From Peptoniphilus duerdenii ATCC BAA-1640 (GTDB lineage Bacteria > Bacillota > Clostridia > Tissierellales > Peptoniphilaceae), in the NCBI RefSeq assembly GCF_000146345.1, contig NZ_GL397071.1, forward strand, positions 1,956,695 through 2,020,694: a stretch of 64,000 nt of DNA. The letters are read 5' to 3'. Numbering within the stretch: position 1 is the first letter of the stretch; every line of letters starts with the position of its first letter. The notes beneath the pieces are model-generated. The model was not told where the DNA came from and searched no databases. It saw only the letters and a list, made by a program, of their open reading frames with translations. Below are positions 42,839 to 51,708 of the stretch, one piece after another. The position numbers and the translations under genes were made by a program.

Positions 42839-43768
42839 ATGAAAAATAAAATATTTACAATTATACTAGCTCTACTACTTGTACCAAGTTTTGTACTTGC
42901 AAGCGGTGCAAATAAAATATCCATCGTTTTAAATAACGAAGTAGTTGCTACAGATGTAGAGCCATTTCTAAAGGATAACAGAACCTTTGTACCAGTTAGA
43001 TTTATTTCTGAAAAACTTGGTTTCAAGGTTGACTGGAACGAAAAAGCACAACTTGTTATTATTACAAACAATAATAAAAAAATCGAACTTACCATCGGTA
43101 ATAAGGAAGCAAAAGTAGATGGCAAAGCTGCTATGATTGATGTTGCTCCACTTTTAAAGGATAACAGAACCTTTGTACCACTTAGATTTATCTCTGAAAA
43201 CTTCGGAGTTAAGACTTCTTGGGATGCAAAAACTTACAAAGTTATCCTTGAAACTAAATCTGCTGACGGACTTAATTTAACTGCAGAAGAAAAAGAATAC
43301 TACGATATGGCTAAGAGTTTAGAAGAAGAATTAAAAATAAAATTTGACGAAATGAAGTCATATCTATTCGAAAATGCAAGCAAGTATAACGAAACTGAGC
43401 TTAAAGAAATCTACGAAGCTAAAAAGGCTGAAGCTACTGATATCATAAAGAAGATTGAAGATCTAAAGGTGCCTGATAAGTTTAAAGAATCTCACAATTT
43501 CCTACTAAAATCTATGGAAACTCTAAAGAATGTTATAAATGGATTTGACGATTCTCTTATCAAGAAGGATCAAAAGGCTGCTACGAAAGTTGTAGAAGAT
43601 CTTACAGTTTTTAACATCAGAATTGCAGAACATTTGAAAGCACTTAAATCAAATGCGGAAGGTATTCCTTACAATCCTGATGAAGCTATAAAAAAATACA
43701 ATGAAACTAAAGACAGCCTACTTGGAGATCCAACTATAAAGAACCTTTTAGACAAAGTTAATAAATAA
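42839..43768 (+). CDS. secreted protein with copper amine oxidase-like N-terminal domains
   Basis: A 309-aa exported protein. The signal peptide (IFTIILALLLVPSFVLA) is followed by two stalk-type domains with the repeated motif FLKDNRTFVPVRFISEKLG and LLKDNRTFVPLRFISENFG; such domains are common on clostridial surface proteins and are not enzymatic. From about residue 145 on comes a helical region rich in Lys and Glu. It follows the lipoprotein gene by 7 bp. It probably belongs to the cell surface; the specific role is unknown. Confidence 0.82.
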   Translation: MKNKIFTIILALLLVPSFVLASGANKISIVLNNEVVATDVEPFLKDNRTFVPVRFISEKLGFKVDWNEKAQLVIITNNNKKIELTIGNKEAKVDGKAAMIDVAPLLKDNRTFVPLRFISENFGVKTSWDAKTYKVILETKSADGLNLTAEEKEYYDMAKSLEEELKIKFDEMKSYLFENASKYNETELKEIYEAKKAEATDIIKKIEDLKVPDKFKESHNFLLKSMETLKNVINGFDDSLIKKDQKAATKVVEDLTVFNIRIAEHLKALKSNAEGIPYNPDEAIKKYNETKDSLLGDPTIKNLLDKVNK

Positions 43769-43779
43769 TAAAAAAATTA

Positions 43780-43811
43780 ACCCGGACTTTTAATCTAATG
43801 TCCGGGTATTT
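43780..43811. terminator. intrinsic terminator shared by convergent genes
   Basis: An 8-bp stem (ACCCGGAC/GTCCGGGT) flanked by T on the plus-strand side and by A on the other, so it can serve both the secreted protein gene and the convergent phoR gene. Confidence 0.8.
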
Positions 43812-43831
43812 TTATGGAAAATTTTATTTTT

Positions 43832-45469
43832 TTATTTTTCAAGTGGAAGATAGATGGTAAAGGTGCTGCCCTTTCCAATTTCTGATGTTACTTCAATCCT
43901 TCCTCCGTGGGCTTCTACTATATGTTTTACTATGGATAGTCCAAGTCCTGTGGAGGATATTTTTTTAGATCTGGAGTTATCCACTACATAGAATCTTTCG
44001 AAGATTCTGTCTAACAATTCTTCTTCTATTCCTATTCCATTGTCGGATATCTGCACTAAAGCAAATCCATCTTCTTTTGCTATTTTGAACTCGATTTCGC
44101 CACCGTCTCTATTGTACTTGATCGCATTGGTTAAGAGGTTCATCATAGCCTCTTTTATCATTTCTCCGTTTACCTTTGCCTTTACCCTGTCAAAATCTTT
44201 TACTAGGTTTAGATTTTTATTTTTTATTTCGATTGCAAGGTCGTCACAGACTTCGTCTCCAAGTTCGTCTAAGCTCAACTCTTCGATTATTACAGCATCA
44301 TTTGCTTCTAGTTTAGATATCTTTAAAAGATCATCTATTAGTCTTTGTAAATTGGTGGATTGTTTGTAGATTATTCCACCGAATTCCTTTATCTTTTCTT
44401 CTTCAACATTTCCAGATTTTAGAAGTTCTGCAAATCCTGAGATGATGGTAAGAGGAGTTTTTAGTTCGTGGGTTACATTGCTTGTGAACTCTTCTCTCTT
44501 TAATTTTAGGCCCGCTTCATAGGTTTTATCTGTAAGAAGAAGTGCTACTCCTCCTAGAGATTCTGATTCTGGTGAGATGAAGTATTCATAGATTTTATTA
44601 TCTATTTCAATCTCGCCCTTTATATATTTTCCTTTGAAACCTTCATTTACCGCATCTAGAATTTTAGATTCGTTGGTAAGTTCCAATATATGGGAGCCCT
44701 TCTTTGAGTTGATTGGCTTTAATATATTTATGGCAGAATCATTTATCAGAACTAGCCTTAGTGATCTGTCAAATATGACAAGTCCTTCTTTCATTTTCGT
44801 TAAGATTGCTTCCACAGTATCGTTTTGACTCTTTTCAATGGAATAGAGTTTTTCAAGTTCTAGATTTTTTTCGTCTATCTCTCTTAGATATGGATCTAGT
44901 TCTGGATATAGGTTTTGATGCTTGTAAACTCCTAGTTTTATCGGTTCCGTTATATTTTCTGTAATTCTTTTGGAAATAAAAAGTGAAAGTAGAAATAACG
45001 CTACGACTATTAGTATTTCCACTGGAAATATTATTCTAAATATGGAAAATACCGAGTTTACTTCTTTGGCAACCCTGATTATTTTGTCATCCGATTTCAT
45101 AGCGTGGTAGATGGTGTCCCTGTTTAATGTCTTTGAATACCTTATGGACTTGCCTTCGCCTTTTGCCAGTGCATCTTTTATCTCCGGTCTTTCTCTGTGA
45201 TTTTCAAAGGTGGAAGAATCTTTCTCACTATCGTATAAAACCTTGCCATCACTATCTATTAAATTTATTCTTAAACCCTGTGCTTTTAATCTTTCCAGGC
45301 TGGTCTTATCCATTTCATACTGACTTACTATGAGCCTAGTTGTGGTTTTAAGATTTTTCTCTACGTTTTGTCTATATATTCTATAGAATACAAGTCCAGA
45401 GAAAAATGCTGTAAATAGTAAACAGTAGACGGATATCAAAACCATGGAATTAAATATTTTCTTTCTCAT
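43832..45469 (-). CDS. phoR: phosphate regulon sensor histidine kinase
   Basis: Membrane sensor kinase with 545 aa. Two N-terminal helices (about residues 9-30 and 148-167) enclose an extracellular domain of about 115 residues; a PAS-like region follows (ILTKMKEGLVIFDRSLRLVLIND). The phospho-acceptor is in the H-box FTSNVTHELKTPLTIISGFA; the N, G1 (DNGIGIEEE) and G2 (GLGLSIVKHI) boxes complete the kinase. It is the last gene of the pst-pho operon and starts 1 bp after the response regulator. The name phoR rests on this linkage. Confidence 0.9.
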   Translation of the reverse strand: MRKKIFNSMVLISVYCLLFTAFFSGLVFYRIYRQNVEKNLKTTTRLIVSQYEMDKTSLERLKAQGLRINLIDSDGKVLYDSEKDSSTFENHRERPEIKDALAKGEGKSIRYSKTLNRDTIYHAMKSDDKIIRVAKEVNSVFSIFRIIFPVEILIVVALFLLSLFISKRITENITEPIKLGVYKHQNLYPELDPYLREIDEKNLELEKLYSIEKSQNDTVEAILTKMKEGLVIFDRSLRLVLINDSAINILKPINSKKGSHILELTNESKILDAVNEGFKGKYIKGEIEIDNKIYEYFISPESESLGGVALLLTDKTYEAGLKLKREEFTSNVTHELKTPLTIISGFAELLKSGNVEEEKIKEFGGIIYKQSTNLQRLIDDLLKISKLEANDAVIIEELSLDELGDEVCDDLAIEIKNKNLNLVKDFDRVKAKVNGEMIKEAMMNLLTNAIKYNRDGGEIEFKIAKEDGFALVQISDNGIGIEEELLDRIFERFYVVDNSRSKKISSTGLGLSIVKHIVEAHGGRIEVTSEIGKGSTFTIYLPLEK

Positions 45470-45470
45470 A

Positions 45471-46121
45471 TTACTCCATCTTGTAGCCTACGCCACGAAT
45501 AGTTGCTATATAGTCTTCACCGATTTTTTGTCTTAGACTGGCAATATGCATATCCACCGTTCTCGTCTCTCCAATATAGTCGAAGCCCCATATCTTTTCG
45601 ATGATATTTTCTCTAGTTAAGACTATGGATTTATTTTCCGCCAAGTATTTTAAAAGTTCAAACTCTTTGTAGGTGAGATTTATTTCTTCTCCGTCCTTTT
45701 TAACGGTTCTTCTCTTGGTGTCGATCATAATATCTCTTACTTCGATTTCTTCTGCTTCTCTTCCAATCCTTCTGATGTGAGCTTTGACCCTAGAAATCAG
45801 TTCCATTACTCCAAACGGTTTTTTGATATAGTCGTCCGCTCCCGCTTCAAGGCAGCTTACCACATCCATCTCTGCTGATTTTGCGGTTAACATGATTACA
45901 AGTGTGTTGTCGAACTTTCTATTTTCTCTAATCTTTTTTAATATTTCCTGTCCGCTCATACCTGGAAGCATTATGTCTAGTAGAATTATATCTGGTAGAA
46001 TCTCCGTTTTGAAAAAATCTGGACCTTTTTCGAAGGTACTTACTTCAAATCCCTGGGTTGAAAGTGCATATTCAATTAATTTTCTTATATCCTCTTCATC
46101 TTCAATTATTGCTATTTTCAA
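45471..46121 (-). CDS. phoB: phosphate regulon response regulator
   Basis: OmpR/PhoB-type regulator with 216 aa. The receiver domain shows acidic residues in EDEEDIR, the phospho-acceptor Asp in ILLDIMLPGMSG and the Lys in DDYIKKPFG. The C-terminal winged helix ends in MHIASLRQKIG and ATIRGVGYKME. It overlaps phoU by 20 bp. It is expected to bind the direct-repeat operator upstream of pstS and to activate the operon when phosphate is scarce. In Bacillus-style naming this would be PhoP. Confidence 0.92.
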   Translation of the reverse strand: MKIAIIEDEEDIRKLIEYALSTQGFEVSTFEKGPDFFKTEILPDIILLDIMLPGMSGQEILKKIRENRKFDNTLVIMLTAKSAEMDVVSCLEAGADDYIKKPFGVMELISRVKAHIRRIGREAEEIEVRDIMIDTKRRTVKKDGEEINLTYKEFELLKYLAENKSIVLTRENIIEKIWGFDYIGETRTVDMHIASLRQKIGEDYIATIRGVGYKME

Positions 46122-46752
46122 TTGTTCCCCCTGTAGAATATTTTACCCATTTTGCAATATTACTACCGTGATCAGCAATTCTTTCGAAATATTTAGCTAT
46201 AATTATTATATCAACTATCATAGATGCATCTAGATCTCCGTTCTGTATTCTTTTAATCATTCTATTCTTTATATTTATAAATTCTTCGTCCACCGAATCA
46301 TCTTTTTTCGTCACTTCTTCCGCATCTTCGTAGCTATTTTTGATAAAGGAATAGATTGCACTTTTCACTACATCTTTTGAATAGGTGGCTATATTAAATA
46401 TTTCAAGGTAGAGATCTTTCTCCACCACAGGATCCATGTCGGCGATTATTCTTGCAATATTTATACATTGGTTTCCGATTCTATTTATATCTGTGACCAT
46501 TTTTAGGGCGGAACTTATCTTTCTAAAGTCTCCTGCTACCGGTTGAAACTCAAGAAGCATTCTAAGACATGTGTTTTGCACCTGTTTGTCTAGAGAGTCG
46601 AGCTCTTCATATACAGAGTTGAAATGTTCGAGGCTTATATCTTCCTCTTCTTTTATCGCTTTTAAAAGTTCTTCAATTGCTCTTTCCACAAGTCTACTCA
46701 TTTCGAGCATAGTGGTATTTAAATCCAATAATTTATTATCTAATCTATTCAT
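46102..46752 (-). CDS. phoU: phosphate transport regulator PhoU
   Basis: Peripheral protein that dampens Pst uptake and PhoR signalling. It is 216 aa, all helical, with two PhoU repeats carrying the metal-binding E/DxxxD-type motifs (EELDSLDKQVQN and DSVDEEFINIKNR). It follows pstB with overlapping stop and start. Its position between pstB and phoB is the common arrangement in Gram-positive anaerobes. Confidence 0.93.
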   Translation of the reverse strand: MNRLDNKLLDLNTTMLEMSRLVERAIEELLKAIKEEEDISLEHFNSVYEELDSLDKQVQNTCLRMLLEFQPVAGDFRKISSALKMVTDINRIGNQCINIARIIADMDPVVEKDLYLEIFNIATYSKDVVKSAIYSFIKNSYEDAEEVTKKDDSVDEEFINIKNRMIKRIQNGDLDASMIVDIIIIAKYFERIADHGSNIAKWVKYSTGGTIENSNN

Positions 46753-47501
46753 TAACCGAACCTTCCTGTTATATATTCTTCTGTTTTCTTCTTCTTTGGT
46801 CTTTCAAATAATTCTAGGGTCGGACCCTCTTCGATTATTTCTCCAAGTAAGAAAAATACTGTTTTGTCAGATATTCTTAAAGCTTGACTCATATTATGGG
46901 TGACAATTATTATTGTGTAGTCCTTCTTTAATCTGTCCACCAATTCTTCAATCTTTGAAGTGGATATAGGATCTAGTGCAGAGGTTGGCTCATCCATAAG
47001 TAGCACTTCTGGCTTCGTTGCCAAGGCTCTTGCGATGCAAAGTCTTTGTTGTTGCCCACCAGATAATCCAAGAGCTGAGCTCTTAAGTCTGTCTTTAACT
47101 TCGTCTAAAAGAGCTGCATCATAGAGAGACCTCTCAACTATTTCGTTTAACTCCTTTTTATTTTTTATTCCTTGAACTCTTGGACCGAAGGCTACATTGT
47201 CATAGATGGATTTTGGAAATGGGTTTGGATTTTGAAATACCATTCCAACCCTCCATCTCAGTTCAATTGGGTCCATCTCTGTAAAAATATCTTTGCCATC
47301 AAGTAGAATTTTGCCATCTACTTTTGAATTGTCATTTAAGTCGCTCATTCTATTTAAGATTTTTAAAAATGTACTCTTTCCGCATCCAGAAGGTCCGATA
47401 AGTGCCGTCACTTCCTTCTCCTCCATCTCCACGTTTATATCTTTTAGAGCTTTGAAATTTCCATAATAAAAATCCAGGTTCTCTATTTTAAATTTACTCA
47501 A
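46752..47501 (-). CDS. pstB: phosphate ABC transporter ATP-binding protein
   Basis: ATPase of the high-affinity phosphate importer. Walker A ([10 protein letters not shown]), the PstB-typical [20 protein letters not shown], signature ([15 protein letters not shown]) and Walker B ([13 protein letters not shown]) are intact. The length of 249 aa is standard. It overlaps pstA by 8 bp. Confidence 0.96.
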   Translation of the reverse strand: MSKFKIENLDFYYGNFKALKDINVEMEEKEVTALIGPSGCGKSTFLKILNRMSDLNDNSKVDGKILLDGKDIFTEMDPIELRWRVGMVFQNPNPFPKSIYDNVAFGPRVQGIKNKKELNEIVERSLYDAALLDEVKDRLKSSALGLSGGQQQRLCIARALATKPEVLLMDEPTSALDPISTSKIEELVDRLKKDYTIIIVTHNMSQALRISDKTVFFLLGEIIEEGPTLELFERPKKKKTEEYITGRFG

Positions 47502-48375
47502 CTTTTCCTCCCAATTTTCTATCCAATGATTTTGAATACTTCCTTACAAATATATTGAAAAGAAGAACTATTATTATAAGCACCGCAGAAGAAAAGTTTG
47601 CTATATCTTTTGCGTTTACTGCCGTTGATTCTGTGAACTGCGCCCATATATGAAGGGACAATGTCTCTGCTGGTCTAAATGGATTTAAGAAGTTGGTCCT
47701 AGATGTAATATCTAAGTTTGACCAAACTATGTCCGTACTCATTCCCGCCGTATATAGAAGTGCCGCTGCTTCTCCAAATGATCTTCCCGCTGCAAGTAGT
47801 ACTCCCGTGAAGATTCTTGAGATACAAGCTGGAAGCAAAACTTGTAAGATTGTAATCTTAGATGTTGCTCCAAGGGCGTAGGCTCCAAGTCTTACTTCTT
47901 GTTTAACTCCGTTTAGTGCATCGATGGTTGTAGTTGCAATAAGTGGTACTGAGAGAATTGAAAGTGTAAGAGCTCCTGCGAGCATGTTCCACTTTGCTCC
48001 TGTCATTAATATAAAAACCAAGTATCCAAAGAGTCCAACGATGATAGAAGGAAGCGAACTTAGAGTTTCTATTGAAAGCTTAATAAATTTCTTCATCCTT
48101 CCTTCCTTTGCAAACTCAACGATGTAGATCCCCGTTAAGATTCCAATGGGGGCAGAAAATACCAAGGATAGAAATACCATATAGATGGTGTTTAGGACCT
48201 GGTTCATTATTCCCTTTCTGGTAAAGGTTAAAAATTCTAAATCGAATGATCTTATCCCCTTTAAAACCACATAACTTACAAATGCCATAAGCAGAAGTAT
48301 GATCATCGCCGCAACAGTGGTAAATAAAACTGTGATGCATTTATCTATCTTTCTTGCCCTATTTATTTTGTTCAT
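47494..48375 (-). CDS. pstA: phosphate ABC transporter permease PstA
   Basis: Membrane subunit of the phosphate importer, 293 aa with six predicted helices. PstA-typical segments include [34 protein letters not shown] and the ATPase-contact loop [18 protein letters not shown]. It overlaps pstC by 17 bp. Confidence 0.94.
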   Translation of the reverse strand: MNKINRARKIDKCITVLFTTVAAMIILLLMAFVSYVVLKGIRSFDLEFLTFTRKGIMNQVLNTIYMVFLSLVFSAPIGILTGIYIVEFAKEGRMKKFIKLSIETLSSLPSIIVGLFGYLVFILMTGAKWNMLAGALTLSILSVPLIATTTIDALNGVKQEVRLGAYALGATSKITILQVLLPACISRIFTGVLLAAGRSFGEAAALLYTAGMSTDIVWSNLDITSRTNFLNPFRPAETLSLHIWAQFTESTAVNAKDIANFSSAVLIIIVLLFNIFVRKYSKSLDRKLGGKVE

Positions 48376-49267
48376 TTCTATCTCCTACCTTGTGAATTAA
48401 AAATATTAAAAGAATGGAAATTATAAATAGTAGCGCTGACATGGACCATAGAACTGAATTGTACTCCGTCTTGTCAAAAGTATTTCCCATGTTCGATGCA
48501 ATTACAGAAGTTAGAGTTGAGGCAGATTCAAAGATGGATTTTGGTACATTTCTAGTCTTTCCAATTACCATGGATACTGCAAGTGCTTCTCCCATGGCTC
48601 TTGTAAGTCCAAGAATAATTCCCGTAATCATTCCAGATTTTCCCGCAGGAACTAGAACTTTGTAAATCATTTGCCATCTCGTTGTGCCCAGTGCATAGGA
48701 TGCATCTTTGTAAGCTTTTGGAACTCCTTTTAGAGAGTCGATCATGACAGATGCAATGGTCGGAAAAATCATGACAGATAGAACTATTGCAGCAGTGAAG
48801 ATATTATTTCCATAGCTTAGATTAAATAGATTTCTTATAAATGGTACAAGCACCACCAGTCCCGTCCATCCATAGACGATGGATGGAATCGCAACGAATA
48901 TTTCTATGGTTGGTCTTAAAAATTTCTCTCCCAATTTAGGAGACACTTCAGTTATAAATATTGAAGATATTGCCGCAAACGGAGTTGCAAATAGAAGCGC
49001 TAGTCCACATGTGTAAAAAGAGCCAAGTATAAATGGTACTGATCCAACAGTGCCCTTGGCTCCCACAGAATCCGCAGGATTAAAATCAGATGAGAATAGA
49101 AATTCTTTTAGAGAATGTCCAAGGGCAGTAAATGTATACTGTCCCTTGTACATTAAGAATACTCCTATAAAGATAGTTATAAGGATGGTAGAAAATGAAA
49201 TCCCATATACTATCCCTCTGAACATTGTGTCCTGGCTAGATATTTTTCTTGTTCTCTCTCTTATCAT
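48359..49267 (-). CDS. pstC: phosphate ABC transporter permease PstC
   Basis: Second membrane subunit, 302 aa. Family segments include ALLFATPFAAISSIFITEV, IPSIVYGWTGLVVLVPF, the ATPase-contact loop ASYALGTTRWQMIYKVLVPAG and GLTRAMGEALAVSMVIG. The start overlaps the pstS stop codon by 4 bp. Confidence 0.94.
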   Translation of the reverse strand: MIRERTRKISSQDTMFRGIVYGISFSTILITIFIGVFLMYKGQYTFTALGHSLKEFLFSSDFNPADSVGAKGTVGSVPFILGSFYTCGLALLFATPFAAISSIFITEVSPKLGEKFLRPTIEIFVAIPSIVYGWTGLVVLVPFIRNLFNLSYGNNIFTAAIVLSVMIFPTIASVMIDSLKGVPKAYKDASYALGTTRWQMIYKVLVPAGKSGMITGIILGLTRAMGEALAVSMVIGKTRNVPKSIFESASTLTSVIASNMGNTFDKTEYNSVLWSMSALLFIISILLIFLIHKVGDRNEQNK

Positions 49268-50175
49268 CTTTCTACTTTCATATTGGAAGTTGCGCCGTAA
49301 CCTTGTTCTTCAATATGAGATGCATACTCATCGGACATGATGTAGTCGATAAATGCTTTTACCACTTCATTAGGTTCGCCTTTTGTATACATGTGTTCAT
49401 ATCCCCAAACAGGATAACTTCCGTCGTAAGTTGTTTCAAGACTAGGTTTAACACCATCTATGGCAACAGGGGTAACGTCACTGTTATTTATAATATATGG
49501 TAGAGCTACATATCCAATTGCACCTTTGTTTGATTTTATAGTTTCTAGAAGTTCTCCAGAGTTATCTGTTTCTAGATAAGATTCACCTTGAGTCTTATCT
49601 CCATCAAGGGCATATTCTGTAAATAGTGCTCTAGTTCCTGAAGAGTCAGGTCTTGTTACTAATAGAATCTTTTCATCAGGGCCGCCAACTTCGCTCCAGT
49701 TTTTAATTTCACCTGTAAAGATTTTCTTAAGCTGATCTTTTGTTAGGTCGTTTACTTTTTCTCCAATATCGTTATTAACTATTGCAGCCATTGTAACTAC
49801 ACATACTTTGTGGTCCACCAATTCTTTTGCTTTTTCTGCATCTAGTTTATCTTCTGCAAATACGTCAGAAGATCCAATATCTACTGAACCGTCAAATACT
49901 TGTTTAAGTCCAGTTCCAGATCCTCCACCATTAACTGTGATGGAAATATTTGGTTCAACTTCTTTGAATTTGTCTGCAGCGTCTTGTGCAAGTGGAAGTA
50001 GTGCAGATGATCCAGATGCTGTGATGGATCCTTCTAACTTATCTGACTTTTCTTCAGTCTTTGTGTTTGTGTTTGTCTTTTCGTTTGTACTATTTTTCTT
50101 AGCTGTATCTTTTCCGCAAGCCACTAGTAGGGCAAATGCTAGGACGATAACTAATCCTTTCATAAAATTTTTCAT
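49264..50175 (-). CDS. pstS: phosphate-binding lipoprotein PstS
   Basis: Captures phosphate at the cell surface. The lipoprotein signal ends in LLVACGKD with acylated Cys20, counting from the ATG chosen here. The phosphate-binding loops are visible: ITASGSSALLPL, GGGSGTGLKQV, and the TRPDSSGTRALF motif. I chose the ATG at 50175 because AGAGGTGAT lies at ideal distance; a GTG three codons upstream is the alternative. It is the first gene of the seven-gene pst-pho operon. Confidence 0.94.
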   Translation of the reverse strand: MKNFMKGLVIVLAFALLVACGKDTAKKNSTNEKTNTNTKTEEKSDKLEGSITASGSSALLPLAQDAADKFKEVEPNISITVNGGGSGTGLKQVFDGSVDIGSSDVFAEDKLDAEKAKELVDHKVCVVTMAAIVNNDIGEKVNDLTKDQLKKIFTGEIKNWSEVGGPDEKILLVTRPDSSGTRALFTEYALDGDKTQGESYLETDNSGELLETIKSNKGAIGYVALPYIINNSDVTPVAIDGVKPSLETTYDGSYPVWGYEHMYTKGEPNEVVKAFIDYIMSDEYASHIEEQGYGATSNMKVER

Positions 50176-50207
50176 TATTATCACCTCTTGACTTTCATTA
50201 TAGGTGG

Positions 50208-50251
50208 TTAGTGTAAAGGCAATATAAAGATTAATCCTAGTTTATGTAAAG
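50208..50251 (-). promoter_or_regulatory. Pho-box-like operator upstream of pstS
   Basis: On the minus strand four consecutive 11-bp units begin CTTTACA, CTAGGAT, CTTTATA, CTTTACA; three of the four match closely. PhoB-type regulators bind such 7+4-bp direct repeats. A TATAAT follows 5 bp after the last unit and the pstS ATG is 33 bp downstream of the box, so the box replaces the -35 region, as in PhoB-activated promoters. Confidence 0.7.
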
Positions 50252-50290
50252 AATCTTTACAATTAAATTTTATTTGCAATTCATCTCATA

Positions 50291-50325
50291 AAAAAACCAC
50301 CTTCGATATTAATCTAAAGGTGGTT
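50291..50325 (-). terminator. intrinsic terminator of the second ABC importer operon
   Basis: A 9-bp stem (AACCACCTT/AAGGTGGTT) with a T run on the minus strand. The stem lies immediately after the stop codon of the short ATPase gene. Confidence 0.8.
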
Positions 50326-50328
50326 ATT

Positions 50329-50928
50329 TTAAAATTTTGTAAGATCTATGACCTCTCCGTCAAGTCTTTCTATAAGTCTCTTATTGTGGGAGATTAAAAT
50401 CATTCCCATATTGTGTTCTATTCTAAAATGTTTTAGCACTTCGAAGAGTTGCACCTGAGTTATTGCATCTACCATGGTGGTTATTTCGTCAAGAACCAGG
50501 TACTTCGTCTCACCAGACATTATTCTTGCAAGGCAAATTCTTTGGAGCTCTCCTCCAGATAATTCCTGTGGAAATTTCTCCAGCCAGTAGTCCTTTATTC
50601 CGAATTTTTCTGCCACATCTCGATTTACATTCCAACCCTCATTTAAAATCTTGCCGATCTTCCATCTTCTGTTTACAGATTTTTCCGGATGTTGAAATGC
50701 CATCTGCACAGGAAGATATCCTTTGTAGTCTAGAATGTTTTTGCCGTCGACCAAGACTTCTCCTCTACTTGGTTTTAAATATCCTCCGATTAATTTGCCT
50801 AAGGTTGATTTTCCATATCCGGATGGTGCGGTTATAATCGTCAGTCCTCCCGGTGAAAGACTCAAATTTATATTTTTTAAAACTTCTTTATTTCCATATG
50901 AAAACGAAACATTTTTAACTTCTAGCAT
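50329..50928 (-). CDS. short ABC transporter ATP-binding protein (Nik/Dpp type)
   Basis: Second ATPase of an importer. Walker A (APSGYGKSTLG), signature (LSGGELQRICLARIM), Walker B (YLVLDEITTMVD) and H-loop (LISHNKRLI) are present. At 199 aa it is shorter than the usual 250-330 and lacks the C-terminal oligopeptide extension, as do nickel and metallophore transporters. The Walker B is followed by ITTMVD instead of PTSALD, so the D-loop differs from the consensus. It overlaps the partner ATPase gene by 7 bp. Confidence 0.85.
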   Translation of the reverse strand: MLEVKNVSFSYGNKEVLKNINLSLSPGGLTIITAPSGYGKSTLGKLIGGYLKPSRGEVLVDGKNILDYKGYLPVQMAFQHPEKSVNRRWKIGKILNEGWNVNRDVAEKFGIKDYWLEKFPQELSGGELQRICLARIMSGETKYLVLDEITTMVDAITQVQLFEVLKHFRIEHNMGMILISHNKRLIERLDGEVIDLTKF

Positions 50929-51704
50929 AGGTCACCTGCTTCTATTGAATGGAATCCATTTTCTGGAAGAGCTCTAAATAATGCCCTAGAATATGGATGG
51001 GCAAGTCCACTTCCATCTTCGCCTATCTTTTCTATTTCTGTAGTTTCTATAATAGTTCCGTCATAGAAAAATGCAATTCTATCTGCACATTTCATCGCCA
51101 TTTCGATGTCGTGGGTGATTACCACCGCAGATTTCCCTTTAGCTTTCACAGATTTAAAATAATTTATGATGGTGTCAGTGCTTTTCGTATCCATTCCCGG
51201 CGTTGGTTCGTCTGCTATGATGAGATTTGCATCCGCAAGAATTGAATCTGAAACTAGAATTCTTCTTAACATTCCACCAGAAAGTTCGTGGGGATATAGA
51301 TTTAAAACATCTTTTTCTAAACCGAATTCTTGGTAAACTCTTTCCACATCTCTTTTATCTGCAGTGTATTCGCTCTGTCTTCCAACTTTTAAAAGGGGAT
51401 TTAGTGAGTTTACTGTCTGTGGTATAAAAGAAATTTCTCTTCCATAGAGTTTATTTAATCTCTCCTTGGTTAAATCTTCTCCCTTATACTTTATTTCTCC
51501 AGAAACTAATGCGTTATATGGAAGAAGGTCCAAAATCGCGTGAGCAAGTAGACTCTTCCCTGAGCCTGATGCGCCGAAAATAGCTAGGATTTCTCCATCC
51601 CTTACTTCCAAATCCAAATCGTGAACCACGTGGACGATCCTCTTTCTAAAGAAGCTTGTATATTGTTCAAATGATATATTTAAATTTTTAACTGTGAGTA
51701 ACAT
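50922..51704 (-). CDS. ABC transporter ATP-binding protein (NikD/DppD type)
   Basis: First ATPase of the importer, 260 aa. Walker A (GASGSGKSLL), signature (LSGGMLRRILVSDSIL), Walker B (LIIADEPTPGMD) and H-loop (VITHDIEMAM) are intact. It has only a short C-terminal tail, lacking the cysteine-bearing Opp extension seen in OppD/OppF of this window. I chose the ATG at 51704 because AGGTGAT precedes it; a frame extended by seven codons to 51725 would overlap the permease gene further. Confidence 0.87.
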   Translation of the reverse strand: MLLTVKNLNISFEQYTSFFRKRIVHVVHDLDLEVRDGEILAIFGASGSGKSLLAHAILDLLPYNALVSGEIKYKGEDLTKERLNKLYGREISFIPQTVNSLNPLLKVGRQSEYTADKRDVERVYQEFGLEKDVLNLYPHELSGGMLRRILVSDSILADANLIIADEPTPGMDTKSTDTIINYFKSVKAKGKSAVVITHDIEMAMKCADRIAFFYDGTIIETTEIEKIGEDGSGLAHPYSRALFRALPENGFHSIEAGDLC

Positions 51705-51708
51705 AACA

